From contig NZ_BCYO01000012.1 in assembly GCF_001598235.1 (NCBI RefSeq), forward strand, positions 1 to 64,000: DNA of 64,000 nucleotides, written 5' to 3'. The position numbers and the translations under genes are program-made. Numbering within the stretch: position 1 is the stretch's first letter; each line of letters opens with the position of its first letter. Of this stretch, positions 46,666 to 55,927 are shown in pieces. The DNA comes from Polaromonas jejuensis NBRC 106434 (GTDB lineage: Bacteria > Pseudomonadota > Gammaproteobacteria > Burkholderiales > Burkholderiaceae_C). The notes beneath the pieces are model-generated. The model was given only the letters and a program-made list of their open reading frames with translations. It was not told where the DNA came from and did not search any database.

Positions 46666-47406
46666 ATGGCCAGCCCCCGCACACCTATCACCGCAAACCA
46701 CGAACGGGAAACCCATTCAGAGGCCTCCCAGGCCGAGCTGGCCGAGGAAAACCGGGTCCGCCATGCCATCGTCGAAGCGGTGCTGTCGCACCGCCTTCCA
46801 CCGGGCACGCGGCTGGTGGAAACCCGCTTGTGCGAGGCCTTCGGCGTCAACCGCACGCTGCTGCGCCGGGTCTTTGTGCGGCTGGCCGGCGACAAGGTCA
46901 TCGAGCTGCAGCACAACAAGGGCGCCATCATTGCGCAGCCCGGCCCGGAAGAAATGCGCCAGGTGTTTGAAGCCCGGCGGCTGATTGAAAACGGCATCAT
47001 CCGCGAGCTCGGCAAGAAAGCCACGCCGGAATCACTGGCCGCCGTGCGCGAGCTGATCACGCAGGAGCATGCCGCCTACAAGGCCGGCGAATGGTCCAAA
47101 TGGGTGCGCCTGTCCGGCGAATACCACCTGCAGGTGGCCCGGCTGCTGGGCAATACCGAGCTCGAAGACATTTTGCGCAGCCTGATTGCCCGGACCACCC
47201 TGATGATTGCGCTGTATGACTCCGTGGGCAGCAATGTCTGCTCGTTTGACGAGCACAACGAGATACTCAAGGCCCTGGAAAACGGTGACGGCGAGCAGGC
47301 CTGCACCCTGATGGGTGCACACCTGCACGGCGCCGAGGTCAAGCTGCAGCGCGACCACAGCGCGCCCGAGATTGATCTCGTCGCGCTGTTCTCCCAGCCG
47401 CTTTGA
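46666..47406 (+). CDS. GntR-family regulator (FCD/FadR subfamily)
   Basis: 246 aa. A winged HTH spans residues ~25-95 (RVRHAIVEAVLSHRLPPGTR, VNRTLLRRVFVRLAGDKVIE) and an all-helical FCD ligand domain follows, ending near residue 235. FCD residues for metal/carboxylate binding are suggested by EYHLQVARLLGN and DEHNEILKALENGD. It is divergent from the racemase operon with two palindromes between them, and probably represses it until a carboxylate-type effector binds. The downstream MFS gene follows almost directly. Confidence 0.9.
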   Translation: MASPRTPITANHERETHSEASQAELAEENRVRHAIVEAVLSHRLPPGTRLVETRLCEAFGVNRTLLRRVFVRLAGDKVIELQHNKGAIIAQPGPEEMRQVFEARRLIENGIIRELGKKATPESLAAVRELITQEHAAYKAGEWSKWVRLSGEYHLQVARLLGNTELEDILRSLIARTTLMIALYDSVGSNVCSFDEHNEILKALENGDGEQACTLMGAHLHGAEVKLQRDHSAPEIDLVALFSQPL

Positions 47407-47414
47407 GCTTTCGG

Positions 47415-48668
47415 ATGTCTGCCAAGCAGGAGGCCCCCACGGCCCTCACGGTCACTACGCGCTGGCAAGGCCTGGGCGCGGCCCTCGGCCTGTCGCTGTC
47501 GCCGCTGGTGGCGCTGGGCTTTACGCGCTTTGCCTACGCCCTGCTGCTGCCGCCCATGCAAAGCGAGTTCGGCTGGAGCTTTACCGCGGCCGGCGCGCTC
47601 AACACCAGCAACGCCATCGGCTACCTCGCGGGGGCCCTGCTGGCCGCCTGGCTGGGCCAGCGCTTCGGCAAGCTCCAGACCTTCACCTGGGCCATGGTGG
47701 CCAGCGCCCTGGCGCTCCTGGCCAGCGCCTGGCCCTCCAGTTTCGCATTGCTGCTAGGGGTGCGTGCCGCGGGCGGGCTGGCCACGGCCGTGGCTTTCGT
47801 GCTGGGCACGTCCCTGGCCGCCGGCGCCATGCCGGGCCGGCCGGCCGCCGCGCTGTCCATCTACTTTGCCGGCTCGGGGCTGGGCGTGGTGCTGGCCGGC
47901 ACGCTGATTCCCCTGGCGCATGCGAATGGCAGCGCCATCGACTGGCGGCAGGCGTGGCTGCTGATGGGCCTGGTGTCGCTGCTCGCGTCCGCGCTGGCCT
48001 GGCATGCGGCCCGCCTGTCCATGCGGCAGTCCCGCGCCAGCGTGCCGGGACCGGCGGTGCCGGTCTGGGTCCCTTTAGGTCCCAGCCTGCTGGCCAACCT
48101 GCTGTATGGCGCGGGCTACGTGGGCTACATGACCTTCATGATTGCGCTGCTCAAGCGCCTGGGTTTTGCAACCGCCCTCACCATGGTGTTTTTTGCCCTG
48201 ATTGGCGGCGCCTCCCTGCTGGCCAGCCCGCTCTGGGGCCGGGTGCTGGGCCGCCTGCCCACCGGGCGCGGCTTTGCGCTGGTCAGCGCCATGGTGGCCG
48301 TGGGCACCGTGCCGGCATTGATCTGGCCGGCGCCGTGGGCCGTGATTGCCTCCGCGCTGATTTTCGGCGCCAGCTTCATGGCCGGGCCGGCGGCGGTGAG
48401 CGTGGTCGCCCAACGGCTGCTGCCCGGCGCCTCGCTGACCTGGGGCCTGGCGCTGCTCACGGCGGCCTTTTCCCTGGGGCAGTCCATAGGCCCGCTGCTG
48501 GGCGGATGGATTTCAGACGCCACCGGTTCACTGAGCGCCGGGCTCTGGCTGGGGCCGGTGCTGCTGCTGATGGGGGCGGCAAGCTCCCTGAAGCAAGGCG
48601 CCACGCGCGCAGCGGTCGTGACGCCAGCACAGGCCCCCGCGATGGACCGCGCCGGCAAAAAACCTTGA
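47415..48668 (+). CDS. MFS transporter, YbfB/YjiJ family
   Basis: 417 aa from the ATG at 47415; a TTG at 47403 overlaps the GntR stop and is also possible. Twelve hydrophobic segments; the family motif LGFTRFAYALLLPPM lies in TM1, and GYLAGALLAAWLGQRFGK carries the MFS A-like loop. Substrates of this family are poorly known. It is probably co-transcribed with gntR (8-bp gap), and so may export or import something related to the racemase operon. Confidence 0.87.
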   Translation: MSAKQEAPTALTVTTRWQGLGAALGLSLSPLVALGFTRFAYALLLPPMQSEFGWSFTAAGALNTSNAIGYLAGALLAAWLGQRFGKLQTFTWAMVASALALLASAWPSSFALLLGVRAAGGLATAVAFVLGTSLAAGAMPGRPAAALSIYFAGSGLGVVLAGTLIPLAHANGSAIDWRQAWLLMGLVSLLASALAWHAARLSMRQSRASVPGPAVPVWVPLGPSLLANLLYGAGYVGYMTFMIALLKRLGFATALTMVFFALIGGASLLASPLWGRVLGRLPTGRGFALVSAMVAVGTVPALIWPAPWAVIASALIFGASFMAGPAAVSVVAQRLLPGASLTWGLALLTAAFSLGQSIGPLLGGWISDATGSLSAGLWLGPVLLLMGAASSLKQGATRAAVVTPAQAPAMDRAGKKP

Positions 48669-48714
48669 AGCGCCGCAGGCCGGCGCTCACGGCCGAATTC
48701 ACGGATATCTGATG

Positions 48715-48768
48715 AAATCCGGCGCCAGCCCTTGCCGATCAAGCGTTATAAGCTATCAATACAATAGC
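48715..48768 (-). repeat. Palindromic element, copy 7 (intergenic, minus)
   Basis: On the minus strand: GCTATTGTATTGATAGC, then TTATAACGCTTGATCGG, GGGCTGGCGCC and GATTTC. A well-preserved copy, between the MFS and flavin reductase-like genes. Confidence 0.85.
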
Positions 48769-48891
48769 AAATGAAAGCAACCCTGCCGCCACCGGCAGGC
48801 GCCATGCCATGAGTGCGCGAAAAACCTTGCCGGTGGCGCAAAATGGGGGCAGGCAAATCCCGCGGCAGGCGCGTGTATCGGCCGCCGCTCA

Positions 48892-49422
48892 ATGATCCTC
48901 TCTATGCTGTCTCCCCTCCCTCCCCGTCGGGCGAAAAGCCCCAGCTTTTCGCCGCGGGAATTCCGGGCCTCGCTGGCCATGTTTGCCACCGGCGTCACCA
49001 TCGTCACCGCGCGCACCCCCACCGGTGAGCTGGTCGGCCTGACGGCCAACTCCTTCAATTCCGTGTCACTGAACCCGCCGCTGGTGCTGTGGAGCCTGTC
49101 GCAGGCCGCGGGCTCGATGGCGGCGCTGAGTGCGGGCTCGCACTACGCCATCAACATCCTGGCGGCCGACCAGAAAGACCTGGCGGAACGCTTTGCCAGC
49201 AAGCGCGAAGACCGCTGGAAGGACGTGCTGTTCACCGAAGGCACTACCGGCTCCCCGCTGCTAAAGGGCGCGGCCGCGACCTTTGAATGCTTTAACCGCA
49301 GCCGCTATGAAGAGGGCGACCATGTGATTTTTGTCGGCGAGGTGGAGCGCTGCAGCCACCGCGCCGGTGCCGCGCCGCTGCTGTTTCACGGCGGCAGGTT
49401 TTATACCGAGCACCCCTTGTAG
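48892..49422 (+). CDS. Flavin reductase-like FMN-binding protein
   Basis: 176 aa (a second ATG at 48904 is possible; no clear ribosome site). The flavin-reductase domain is recognised from FRASLAMFATGVTIVTA, GLTANSFNSVSLNPPLVLWS, YAINILAADQ and a C-terminal LLFHGGRFYTE. Relatives provide reduced FMN to two-component monooxygenases (HpaC, RutF) or act as small FMN proteins. No monooxygenase gene is adjacent, so its partner is unknown. Confidence 0.87.
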   Translation: MILSMLSPLPPRRAKSPSFSPREFRASLAMFATGVTIVTARTPTGELVGLTANSFNSVSLNPPLVLWSLSQAAGSMAALSAGSHYAINILAADQKDLAERFASKREDRWKDVLFTEGTTGSPLLKGAAATFECFNRSRYEEGDHVIFVGEVERCSHRAGAAPLLFHGGRFYTEHPL

Positions 49423-49484
49423 GCCAGCACTGGCCATCAAGCCGGGCCAATCAAACCCGGCAGCTCGGGCCATGCCGTCTCCGC

Positions 49485-50450
49485 TCAGCCGGCGCGCCGG
49501 CCCAGCCGCACGGTGGTCACCCCCAGGCGCAGCTGGCGCACCGAGGGCATGACCAGCACGCAGTCGTCATAGGGCGTCACCACCGGCTCGCCGGCGTCGT
49601 GCGCAATCACTGTGCCGGCCTGGGGAATGGTTTCACCGCCGCGGAAATCCTGCACAAAAGCGAAGTCCATGGATTTCGCAACCACGCGATCGGTGACGGT
49701 GATGGGCGGCGGCGGCAGCACATCGGGCAGCAGCCAGCCCTCGGGCACGTCGCCGCGCGCCAGTGCGCCAGAGGCCACCAGAAAACGCATGAGCACGTTG
49801 CGCGCCGCGTCCAGCGATGAAGACGCCCAGTGCTGCCCGGCCTCCAGCAGCAACGCCAGGCGGGCGCCCCCGGCCTCGCCGAACGGCCCGTAGTCGCGCA
49901 TGCGCACGCCATCGGCATGGCCGGCATCCACGATCACCTGGCCGGCGGTGCCCAGGCCTTGCGCAAACGCGATGTTGCGCGGCAGCAGGCCGGTGACCAG
50001 CAGCGGCTCACAGGGCTCGTGCATGGAATGCAGGTCGAGCAAATGCGTGGCGCGCTCGACGAAGGGACGAATTTCGCGGGCGCGGGCCAACTCGGTGCTC
50101 TGGCGCGCCCCGTCGAGCCGCTCCGGTGACCAGACGCGGTTGAAGTCTTCATCGACAAAGCGCGACGCGTCGGGCTGGCTCGCGTCAAATCGCGCAAAGG
50201 CCGCGGTGTTGCAAAACACCGCCGTGATGCGCCCGCACCTGGGCCGCAGGCCGCTGCGCAGGAATTCATCGAGCGCCAGCGCGCCGGAATACTCGTTGCC
50301 ATGCACCAGGGCCGTCACCAGCACTTCGGGGCCCGACGCCGCCGCGCTGCGCTCCTGCACATGCGCCACGCCCGTGGCGGAGGCCGCCCAGCCGGACAAC
50401 TCGGGCGGCGTCAGCGATACCGCATGCGCCTTGAAGGGCTGGCCGCTCAC
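49485..50450 (-). CDS. M14-type deacylase (AstE/aspartoacylase family)
   Basis: 321 aa starting at the GTG at 50450, which overlaps the Bug gene stop (GTGA), implying coupled translation; the longer upstream frame lies inside the Bug gene. Zinc ligands: His50 and Glu53 (VHGNEYSG) and His141 (DLHSMHEP). Asn104-Arg105 (FNRVW) fits the substrate-carboxylate Arg motif. Family members remove acyl groups from N-acyl amino acids such as N-succinylglutamate or N-acetylaspartate. With the upstream Bug receptor and LysR regulator it suggests uptake and hydrolysis of an N-acylated or amide compound. Confidence 0.87.
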   Translation of the reverse strand: MSGQPFKAHAVSLTPPELSGWAASATGVAHVQERSAAASGPEVLVTALVHGNEYSGALALDEFLRSGLRPRCGRITAVFCNTAAFARFDASQPDASRFVDEDFNRVWSPERLDGARQSTELARAREIRPFVERATHLLDLHSMHEPCEPLLVTGLLPRNIAFAQGLGTAGQVIVDAGHADGVRMRDYGPFGEAGGARLALLLEAGQHWASSSLDAARNVLMRFLVASGALARGDVPEGWLLPDVLPPPPITVTDRVVAKSMDFAFVQDFRGGETIPQAGTVIAHDAGEPVVTPYDDCVLVMPSVRQLRLGVTTVRLGRRAG

Positions 50451-51451
50451 GATGCCGATCCGCTGCTCACGGCCTTGCCCACGCTGCGCACGCGCTGGGT
50501 TTCGGCCTTGATGAAGGCGCTGAGCGCCTGCGGCGTGCCGCCCTCGTTGGAAATGCCGGCCTTCTGCAGCTTTTGCCACACGGCTTCCTCGCGCAGCACG
50601 TCGTTGAGTTCCTTGTTCAGGCGCGCCACCATGGGGGCCGGCAGTTTTGCCGGTCCGAACAGGCCAAACCAGACATTCATGTCGTAGCCCTTCAGGCGCG
50701 GGCTTTCACCGAGCGCCGGAATCTGCGGTGCGGCGCGCGAGCGCGTGGGCGTGGTCACGCCCAGGGCCACCATCTTGCCCGACTCGATGTACGGCAGGGC
50801 CGAAGACAGCACCGAGACGCTGAAATCGACGTTGCCGCCCAAAAGATCCTGCACCTGTTGCCCCGCGCCGCGATAGGGCACATGACGGAAGCTGCTTCCG
50901 CCCAGCAGGTTGATGAGTTCGCCCGACACATGCAAAGGGGTGCCAATGCCGGAAGAAGCAAAGCTCAGCTGGTTGGGCTCGCGCCTGGACTTGGCGATCG
51001 CCTCGTCGATGGTTTTCACACCGGTCTTGGGGTTGGTCACAAACACCATGGGCGTGACACCGATCAGGCTGACGGCGGTCAGGTCGGTTTCGCCGTTGTA
51101 CTTGACGGCCGGGTTGAACAGCCGCGCAATCGACACCTCGCTGCCGGAGCCCAGCAGCAGCGTGTAGCCGTTGGGGGCGGCGCCCACCACCCGCTGCGCA
51201 CCGATGGTGCCGCCGGCACCGCCCACGTTTTCTACGACCACCGGCGTTCCCAGACGTTTGGCCAGCGGCTCGGCGACGATGCGCGCCACCAGGTCCACAC
51301 TGCCGCCGGGGGGATAACCCACCACCAGCGTGATGGGCTTGGCGGTCGGCCAGGACTGCGCCAGCGCGGCGGAAACGCTCAGCAGTCCGGCGGCGGCCAA
51401 AACCAGCGTGCGGGCCACGCTGCGGCGGCGAAGGGTAAACGGGGTAGGCAT
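50447..51451 (-). CDS. Bug/TctC-family periplasmic solute receptor
   Basis: 334 aa; GGAG lies 9 bases before the ATG at 51451, and a signal peptide follows (SVARTLVLAAAGLLSVSAAL). The longer upstream frame overlaps the intergenic region. Family motif VVGYPPGGSVDLVARIVAEP. It is a close paralogue of the Bug protein at 36362-37378. It stands between a LysR gene and the M14 deacylase on the same strand. Confidence 0.9.
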   Translation of the reverse strand: MPTPFTLRRRSVARTLVLAAAGLLSVSAALAQSWPTAKPITLVVGYPPGGSVDLVARIVAEPLAKRLGTPVVVENVGGAGGTIGAQRVVGAAPNGYTLLLGSGSEVSIARLFNPAVKYNGETDLTAVSLIGVTPMVFVTNPKTGVKTIDEAIAKSRREPNQLSFASSGIGTPLHVSGELINLLGGSSFRHVPYRGAGQQVQDLLGGNVDFSVSVLSSALPYIESGKMVALGVTTPTRSRAAPQIPALGESPRLKGYDMNVWFGLFGPAKLPAPMVARLNKELNDVLREEAVWQKLQKAGISNEGGTPQALSAFIKAETQRVRSVGKAVSSGSAS

Positions 51452-51540
51452 GAAGAAGGCTCCAGGTGTGAATGGAAGCAGTCTAGAAGTCGTACGGGCG
51501 CCACCCATGCGCATCACGCATGGGCCTATGCGAACACGGG

Positions 51541-52437
51541 TCAGGTACCTGTGCTGGCCGCCCAAATTTGCCGCACCAGGTCCGTGCGCGGGTTGCGCGG
51601 GCGGTACAGGCGAATTTCAAAACGCACGGGCGCGCCCTCGCGGTCGGCTTCGACCAGCCGGCCATTGCGCAAATCGACGCCGACCAGCCCGCGCGGCAGC
51701 CACGCCAGCCCCACGCCCTGCAGCGCCTGCTCGTGCAGCGATTCGGCAAAGTCCGACTCGGTGACGGTGTGCAGATGCAACTCACGGGTGCTGCGGCCCA
51801 GACCATCGTGAAGAATCTGGCTGAGCGCCAGCGTGGGCGCATAGCCGAGCACCGGCACCGGGTGGCGCGCCGTGCCGGGCAAGGCATGCAGCGGCTGCCC
51901 ATCGGCGCGCGGCGCGCTCACGGCCACCAGCTCGTCCGTGCCCAGGGTCAGGTATTCGAACAGCTGATCATCCAGCACCAGCGGCAGGCGCGGATGCGTG
52001 AACGACAACAAAAAGTCGGCGGCACCCTGCTCCAGCGCGGTGGCGCCTTCATGGATGGAGCCGGTCAGGATGCGCAGGCGAAATTCGCCGGTGCTGCGCT
52101 TCACGCGGGCCAGCCAGGCGGGCACCGCGGTGCGCGACAGCGTGCGGCCGGTCGCCAGCGTGACCCAGTCCAGCCCGCCGCGCGCATGCCGGATGCGGGC
52201 GCGCGCTTCGTTGAGGCTGGCCACCGCGCGGTGGGCCACCGGCAAAAGCTCTTCACCGGCGGCCGTCAGGCCCAGGGGCATGCCGGCGCGATTGATCAGG
52301 TCCGCCCCCGCCCACAGCTCCAGCGCGCGAATGCGCCGCGAGAACTGCGGCTGCGTCACATGGCGAAGCTCCGCGGCGCGCGAGAAACTGCGTTCCCGCG
52401 CCAGCGCAATGAAGTCTTCCAGCCATTTGTGATCCAC
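51541..52437 (-). CDS. LysR-family transcriptional regulator
   Basis: 298 aa from a GTG at 52437 (MDHKWLEDFIALARERSFSR). HTH: RAAELRHVTQPQFSRRIRAL. The effector domain follows. It lies 89 bp upstream of the Bug gene on the same strand, an arrangement where it could drive a LysR-Bug-deacylase unit. Ligand unknown. Confidence 0.9.
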   Translation of the reverse strand: MDHKWLEDFIALARERSFSRAAELRHVTQPQFSRRIRALELWAGADLINRAGMPLGLTAAGEELLPVAHRAVASLNEARARIRHARGGLDWVTLATGRTLSRTAVPAWLARVKRSTGEFRLRILTGSIHEGATALEQGAADFLLSFTHPRLPLVLDDQLFEYLTLGTDELVAVSAPRADGQPLHALPGTARHPVPVLGYAPTLALSQILHDGLGRSTRELHLHTVTESDFAESLHEQALQGVGLAWLPRGLVGVDLRNGRLVEADREGAPVRFEIRLYRPRNPRTDLVRQIWAASTGT

Positions 52438-52526
52438 GCCTATCCCCTGTCGCCAAAAGTGCCTGCCATGTTATCCGTACCCGCGCCGCCAGCAGACAAG
52501 CCGCCTCGCCACTACCATCTCAAGCC

Positions 52527-53444
52527 ATGACCGCACGCAAAGACCACCTCGACACCCTCGCCATTTCCCTGCTGCTGGGCTGCTGCCTGTTCTGGGGCCT
52601 GCAGCAGGTACTGATCAAGCTCACCCTCCCGGAAATCCCGCCGCTGTTCCAGGCGTCCCTGCGCCTGGTGGGCGCCACCGCCCTGCTCTGGCTGTGGTGT
52701 CTCTGGCGCGGCATTCCCCTGTTTGAACGCGACGGCTCGCTGCCCGCCGGCTTGCTGGCCGGAGCATTGTTCACGATCGAGTTTCTTTGCATCTACATTG
52801 GCATGCAGTACACCAGCGCGTCGCGGCTGACCGTGTTCCTCTACACCTCGCCCTTCTGGGTCGCCGTGCTGACGCCCTTCTGGGTCAGGTCCGAAAGGCT
52901 GCGCGGCCCGCAATGGCTGGGGCTGTTGTGTGCCTTTGTCGCGGTGGCCTTCGCGCTGCGCGAGGGCCTTGCCGGCGGCCAGGCGGTGACGGCACGCGGC
53001 GACCTGCTGGCACTGGTGGCCGGCATGTTCTGGGGCCTGACCACGGTGGTGATCCGGGCCACCGGCCTGTCCAAGCTCTCCGCCGAGAAACTGCTTTTCT
53101 ACCAATTGGCCGTGAGCGCCCTGGTGGCGCCGGTTTTGTCGCTGGGCCTGGGCGAGGTCTGGCGCTGGCAGTTCAGCGCCTTTGCCATCACCTCGCTGGC
53201 GCTGCAGACCGTGGTGGGCGCTTTTGTGAGCTACCTGACCTGGATGTGGCTCTTGGGTCGCTACCCCGTCACCAAGGTGTCCGTCTTCGTTTTTTTCACG
53301 CCGCTGTTTGCCCTGCTGCTGGGCGCGCTGTGGCTGCGCGAAAGCGTGACGCCGGGCCTGCTGGCGGCGCTGGCCACCGTGGCGCTGGGCATCGTGATGG
53401 TCAACCGCAAGCCGCGCGTAGCGCGGCTTGGCGGGACAAGCTAG
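52527..53444 (+). CDS. EamA/DMT-family transporter
   Basis: 305 aa with about ten TM segments in two EamA repeats ([15 protein letters not shown] then [20 protein letters not shown]; second half from [13 protein letters not shown]). Members export amino acids or metabolites. Its stop and that of the convergent chemoreceptor share the same four bases: CTAG at 53441-53444 gives TAG on both strands. Confidence 0.9.
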   Translation: MTARKDHLDTLAISLLLGCCLFWGLQQVLIKLTLPEIPPLFQASLRLVGATALLWLWCLWRGIPLFERDGSLPAGLLAGALFTIEFLCIYIGMQYTSASRLTVFLYTSPFWVAVLTPFWVRSERLRGPQWLGLLCAFVAVAFALREGLAGGQAVTARGDLLALVAGMFWGLTTVVIRATGLSKLSAEKLLFYQLAVSALVAPVLSLGLGEVWRWQFSAFAITSLALQTVVGAFVSYLTWMWLLGRYPVTKVSVFVFFTPLFALLLGALWLRESVTPGLLAALATVALGIVMVNRKPRVARLGGTS

Positions 53445-55075
53445 GCAGCTGCGGCCAGCTGCCCGGCGGGCTGGGCACGCCTGGGCGCGGCAATCGCCGG
53501 CTTGGCCGGGGCCACATGCATCTGCTGCGCGTGATCGAGCTTGAACACGCTCACCACCCGGGACAGCCCGCTGGCCTGCTCCTGCAGGGACTGCGCGGCC
53601 GCGGCGGCCTCCTCCACCAGCGCGGCGTTTTGCTGCGTCACCTGGTCCATCTGCGTGATCGCCTGGTTGATCTGCTCGATGCCCGCGGTCTGCTCCTGGC
53701 TGGCCGCCGTGATCTCGGCCATGATGTCGGTCACGCGCTTGACGCTGTCCACGATCTCGTCCATGGTCTTGCCGGCCTGGCTGACCTGCTGGCTGCCTTC
53801 CTCGACCTTGCCCACCGAGTCGTCGATCAAGACCTTGATCTCCTTGGCCGCCGCCGCTGAGCGCTGGGCCAGGTTCCTGACTTCTGCGGCGACCACGGCA
53901 AAGCCGCGGCCCTGCTCGCCGGCCCGGGCGGCTTCGACCGCCGCGTTCAAGGCCAGGATGTTGGTCTGGAAGGCGATGCCGTCGATGACGCCGATGATGT
54001 CGACGATCTTCCTGGACGAGGCATTGATGGCGCCCATGGTGTCCACCACCTGGGCGACGACGCTGCCGCCCTTGAGCGCGACGCTGGAGGCGGAGACGGC
54101 CAGCTGGTTGGCCTGGCGGGCGTTGTCGGCGTTCTGCTTGACCGTACTCGTCAGCTCCTCCATGGAGGCGGCGGTCTCCTCCAGGGAGCTGGCCTGCTCT
54201 TCGGTACGGGACGACAGGTCCTGGTTGCCGGCGGCAATCTGGCTGGACGCCGTGGCCATGGTGTCCGTGCCCTGGCGCACCTGGCCGACGATCCCGACCA
54301 GGCTGTCGTTCATGGCCTTGAGGGCCTGCATCAGCTGACCGGTTTCGTCCCGGGCCGTCGATTCGATGTGTGACGTCAGGTCGCCGCTTGCGACTGTCTG
54401 CGCCACCTGCACTGCCTGCTTCAGGGGGCTCGTGATGCCGATTGTCAGCCACCACGCCAGCATGCCCCCCATAGCCAAAGCAATCAGGGTCAGCGCTATC
54501 AAACTGAACCGACCAGACCGATACAGCGCGTCAATAGCGCTTGCCGTCTGGTCGATATTGGCTTCCTGGTGAAGCAGCATATTCCTGATGCTCGCGTCGT
54601 AAGCTTCCAGGGCCGGTACCAGCTTCGCATCGGCAAGCTGCACTGCCTGTGCATGCTGGCCATCGGCCTTCAGTTTCAATGCAGCGGTCCGCAAATCGAT
54701 GTACGCGGCTCGCTTGGCCATACTTTCTTCATACAAGCTCTTTTCCTCGGGTGTATCAAGCATGCTGACGAGCTTTTTCGAATTCTCGGTAATGCCCAGA
54801 CTGGTTTGTGTGATGCCTTTCTGGAAATATTTTTGATCTTCCAGGTCAGTGCTTTTGACCAGCGCAAAGGTGCGCACACTGTTGGTCCCTGTTGCCACCA
54901 GCCAGTGGGCCGCGAGCCGCTCCTTGACCAGCGCCTCTTTGACCATCTCCTGAGTGGCATCTCCCACATTTTGGAGGCGCCACACGCCGAGCCCCGCAAT
55001 GACGGTCAGGAGCAAAAGCACCAAGGCAAAACCCATGCCCAACCGGGTGCCGATTTTTAAATTTGCGAGATTCAT
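53441..55075 (-). CDS. Methyl-accepting chemotaxis protein
   Basis: 544 aa. TM1 at about 10-32, a four-helix-bundle periplasmic domain (~35-190), TM2 (~191-213), HAMP (~214-266), then the cytoplasmic signalling helices. The hairpin tip is highly conserved: [20 protein letters not shown] with [20 protein letters not shown]. Glutamine/glutamate methylation sites of the usual type flank it ([20 protein letters not shown]). The C-terminus is Ala/Pro-rich and lacks the NWETF-type CheR tether. It follows cheW by 46 bp and should form the receptor-CheW-CheA array; ligand unknown. Confidence 0.94.
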   Translation of the reverse strand: MNLANLKIGTRLGMGFALVLLLLTVIAGLGVWRLQNVGDATQEMVKEALVKERLAAHWLVATGTNSVRTFALVKSTDLEDQKYFQKGITQTSLGITENSKKLVSMLDTPEEKSLYEESMAKRAAYIDLRTAALKLKADGQHAQAVQLADAKLVPALEAYDASIRNMLLHQEANIDQTASAIDALYRSGRFSLIALTLIALAMGGMLAWWLTIGITSPLKQAVQVAQTVASGDLTSHIESTARDETGQLMQALKAMNDSLVGIVGQVRQGTDTMATASSQIAAGNQDLSSRTEEQASSLEETAASMEELTSTVKQNADNARQANQLAVSASSVALKGGSVVAQVVDTMGAINASSRKIVDIIGVIDGIAFQTNILALNAAVEAARAGEQGRGFAVVAAEVRNLAQRSAAAAKEIKVLIDDSVGKVEEGSQQVSQAGKTMDEIVDSVKRVTDIMAEITAASQEQTAGIEQINQAITQMDQVTQQNAALVEEAAAAAQSLQEQASGLSRVVSVFKLDHAQQMHVAPAKPAIAAPRRAQPAGQLAAAA

Positions 55076-55121
55076 TGTCTTGCCTGTTGATTCAATTCAT
55101 TTCAGTTGGCACAGATAGCCG

Positions 55122-55622
55122 TCAGGCCGCGATTTTTTCGATCAGGCCCATTTCGTCACTCGACATGAGTTTTTCGAGATCCACCAGGATCAGCATGCGC
55201 TCGTCCAGCGTTCCCAGGCCGATCAGGTATTCGGTGTCCAGCACCGCGCCCATCTCGGGGGCCGGCTTGATTTGCTCCGGCGTCAAGGTGATCACGTCCG
55301 AGACGCTGTCCACCACCATGCCCATGACGCGGTTGCCAATGTTGAGGATGATCACCACCGTGAACTGGTCGTAGCTGGGTGTGCCCAGATTGAACTTGAT
55401 GCGCATGTCGACGATGGGCGCGATGATGCCGCGCAGGTTCACCACCCCCTTGATGTGCTCGGGCGCATTGGCGATGCGCGTCACCGCGTCATAGCCGCGC
55501 AGCTCCTGCACTTTCTGGATGTCGATGCCGTACTCTTCCTGGCTCAGCGTGAAGGACAGGTATTCCAGCGCCCTGGTGGGCGCTGCCGCTGTGGCGTAGG
55601 GGTTGTCTGGTTTTTCGTGCAT
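55122..55622 (-). CDS. cheW: Chemotaxis adaptor CheW
   Basis: 166 aa; AGGAG lies 6 bases before the ATG at 55622, so the longer frame is rejected. CheW features: [38 protein letters not shown], and VVDSVSDVI. It couples the receptor encoded next door to CheA. A sigma-28-like promoter lies about 100 bp upstream. Confidence 0.95.
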   Translation of the reverse strand: MHEKPDNPYATAAAPTRALEYLSFTLSQEEYGIDIQKVQELRGYDAVTRIANAPEHIKGVVNLRGIIAPIVDMRIKFNLGTPSYDQFTVVIILNIGNRVMGMVVDSVSDVITLTPEQIKPAPEMGAVLDTEYLIGLGTLDERMLILVDLEKLMSSDEMGLIEKIAA

Positions 55623-55924
55623 GCGCACTCCTTTGGATAACACGGCTGGCGCACGCCCACCCCGGCACGCGTGCCGGGGAACGGCAACGTCATGCCGTTG
55701 CGTATGCCTGCATCTGCTTAACGAACGTTTGCGGAAAACTTTAAGAGGGTGAAAACCCTGATAGTTCAATGACCGCCAACCGCAGGCAGCGGGTCACCGG
55801 CGCGGTCCCGCTCATTCCCTGCCTATGTCATGCGCCGCAGGCCTGCAGGCGGGGCGCAGCCCGGCGTCTGGCGACGCCAGCGACGGGGCATGCAAAAAGC
55901 TGTCGTGTTGAAGTCGAAATGGAC
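55623..55924. other. Intergenic region between cheW and the YbaY-like gene
   Basis: This ~300-bp region holds the perfect palindrome CCCCGGCACGCGTGCCGGGG (55660-55679), a second hairpin ACGGCA-N6-TGCCGT (55681-55698), the sigma-28-like promoter (55718-55743), and most of stop-codon repeat copy C (from 55835). No further gene is evident. Confidence 0.75.
55718..55743 (-). promoter_or_regulatory. Candidate sigma-28 (FliA) promoter for cheW-mcp
   Basis: Minus strand: TAAAGTTT (55743-55736), then ten bases, then TTCGTTAA (55725-55718). The -35 element equals the FliA consensus TAAAGTTT; the -10 element matches GCCGATAA at five of eight, with a spacer one base short of the usual eleven. Its position before a chemotaxis pair supports it. 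Confidence 0.55.
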
Positions 55925-55927
55925 TCA
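55835..55927 (-). repeat. Stop-codon repeat, copy C (with insertion)
   Basis: The right 27 bp (55901-55927) match copy A at 24 positions. A left portion (GCAGGCGGGGC) also matches, but extra sequence with its own inverted repeat (GGCGTCTGGCGACGCC) lies between. The last three plus-strand bases are the TGA stop of the minus-strand lipoprotein gene, as in copies A and B. Confidence 0.7.

Noticed and set aside
52512..54455. 647-codon minus-strand frame overlapping the EamA and chemoreceptor genes
   Set aside because: It spans two real genes out of phase; composition is artefactual.
54468..54510. ATAGCC...GCGCTATC in the chemoreceptor gene as another palindromic element
   Set aside because: Only short arms match and the GGGCT-GAGGCC part is missing; it encodes an ordinary TM segment.
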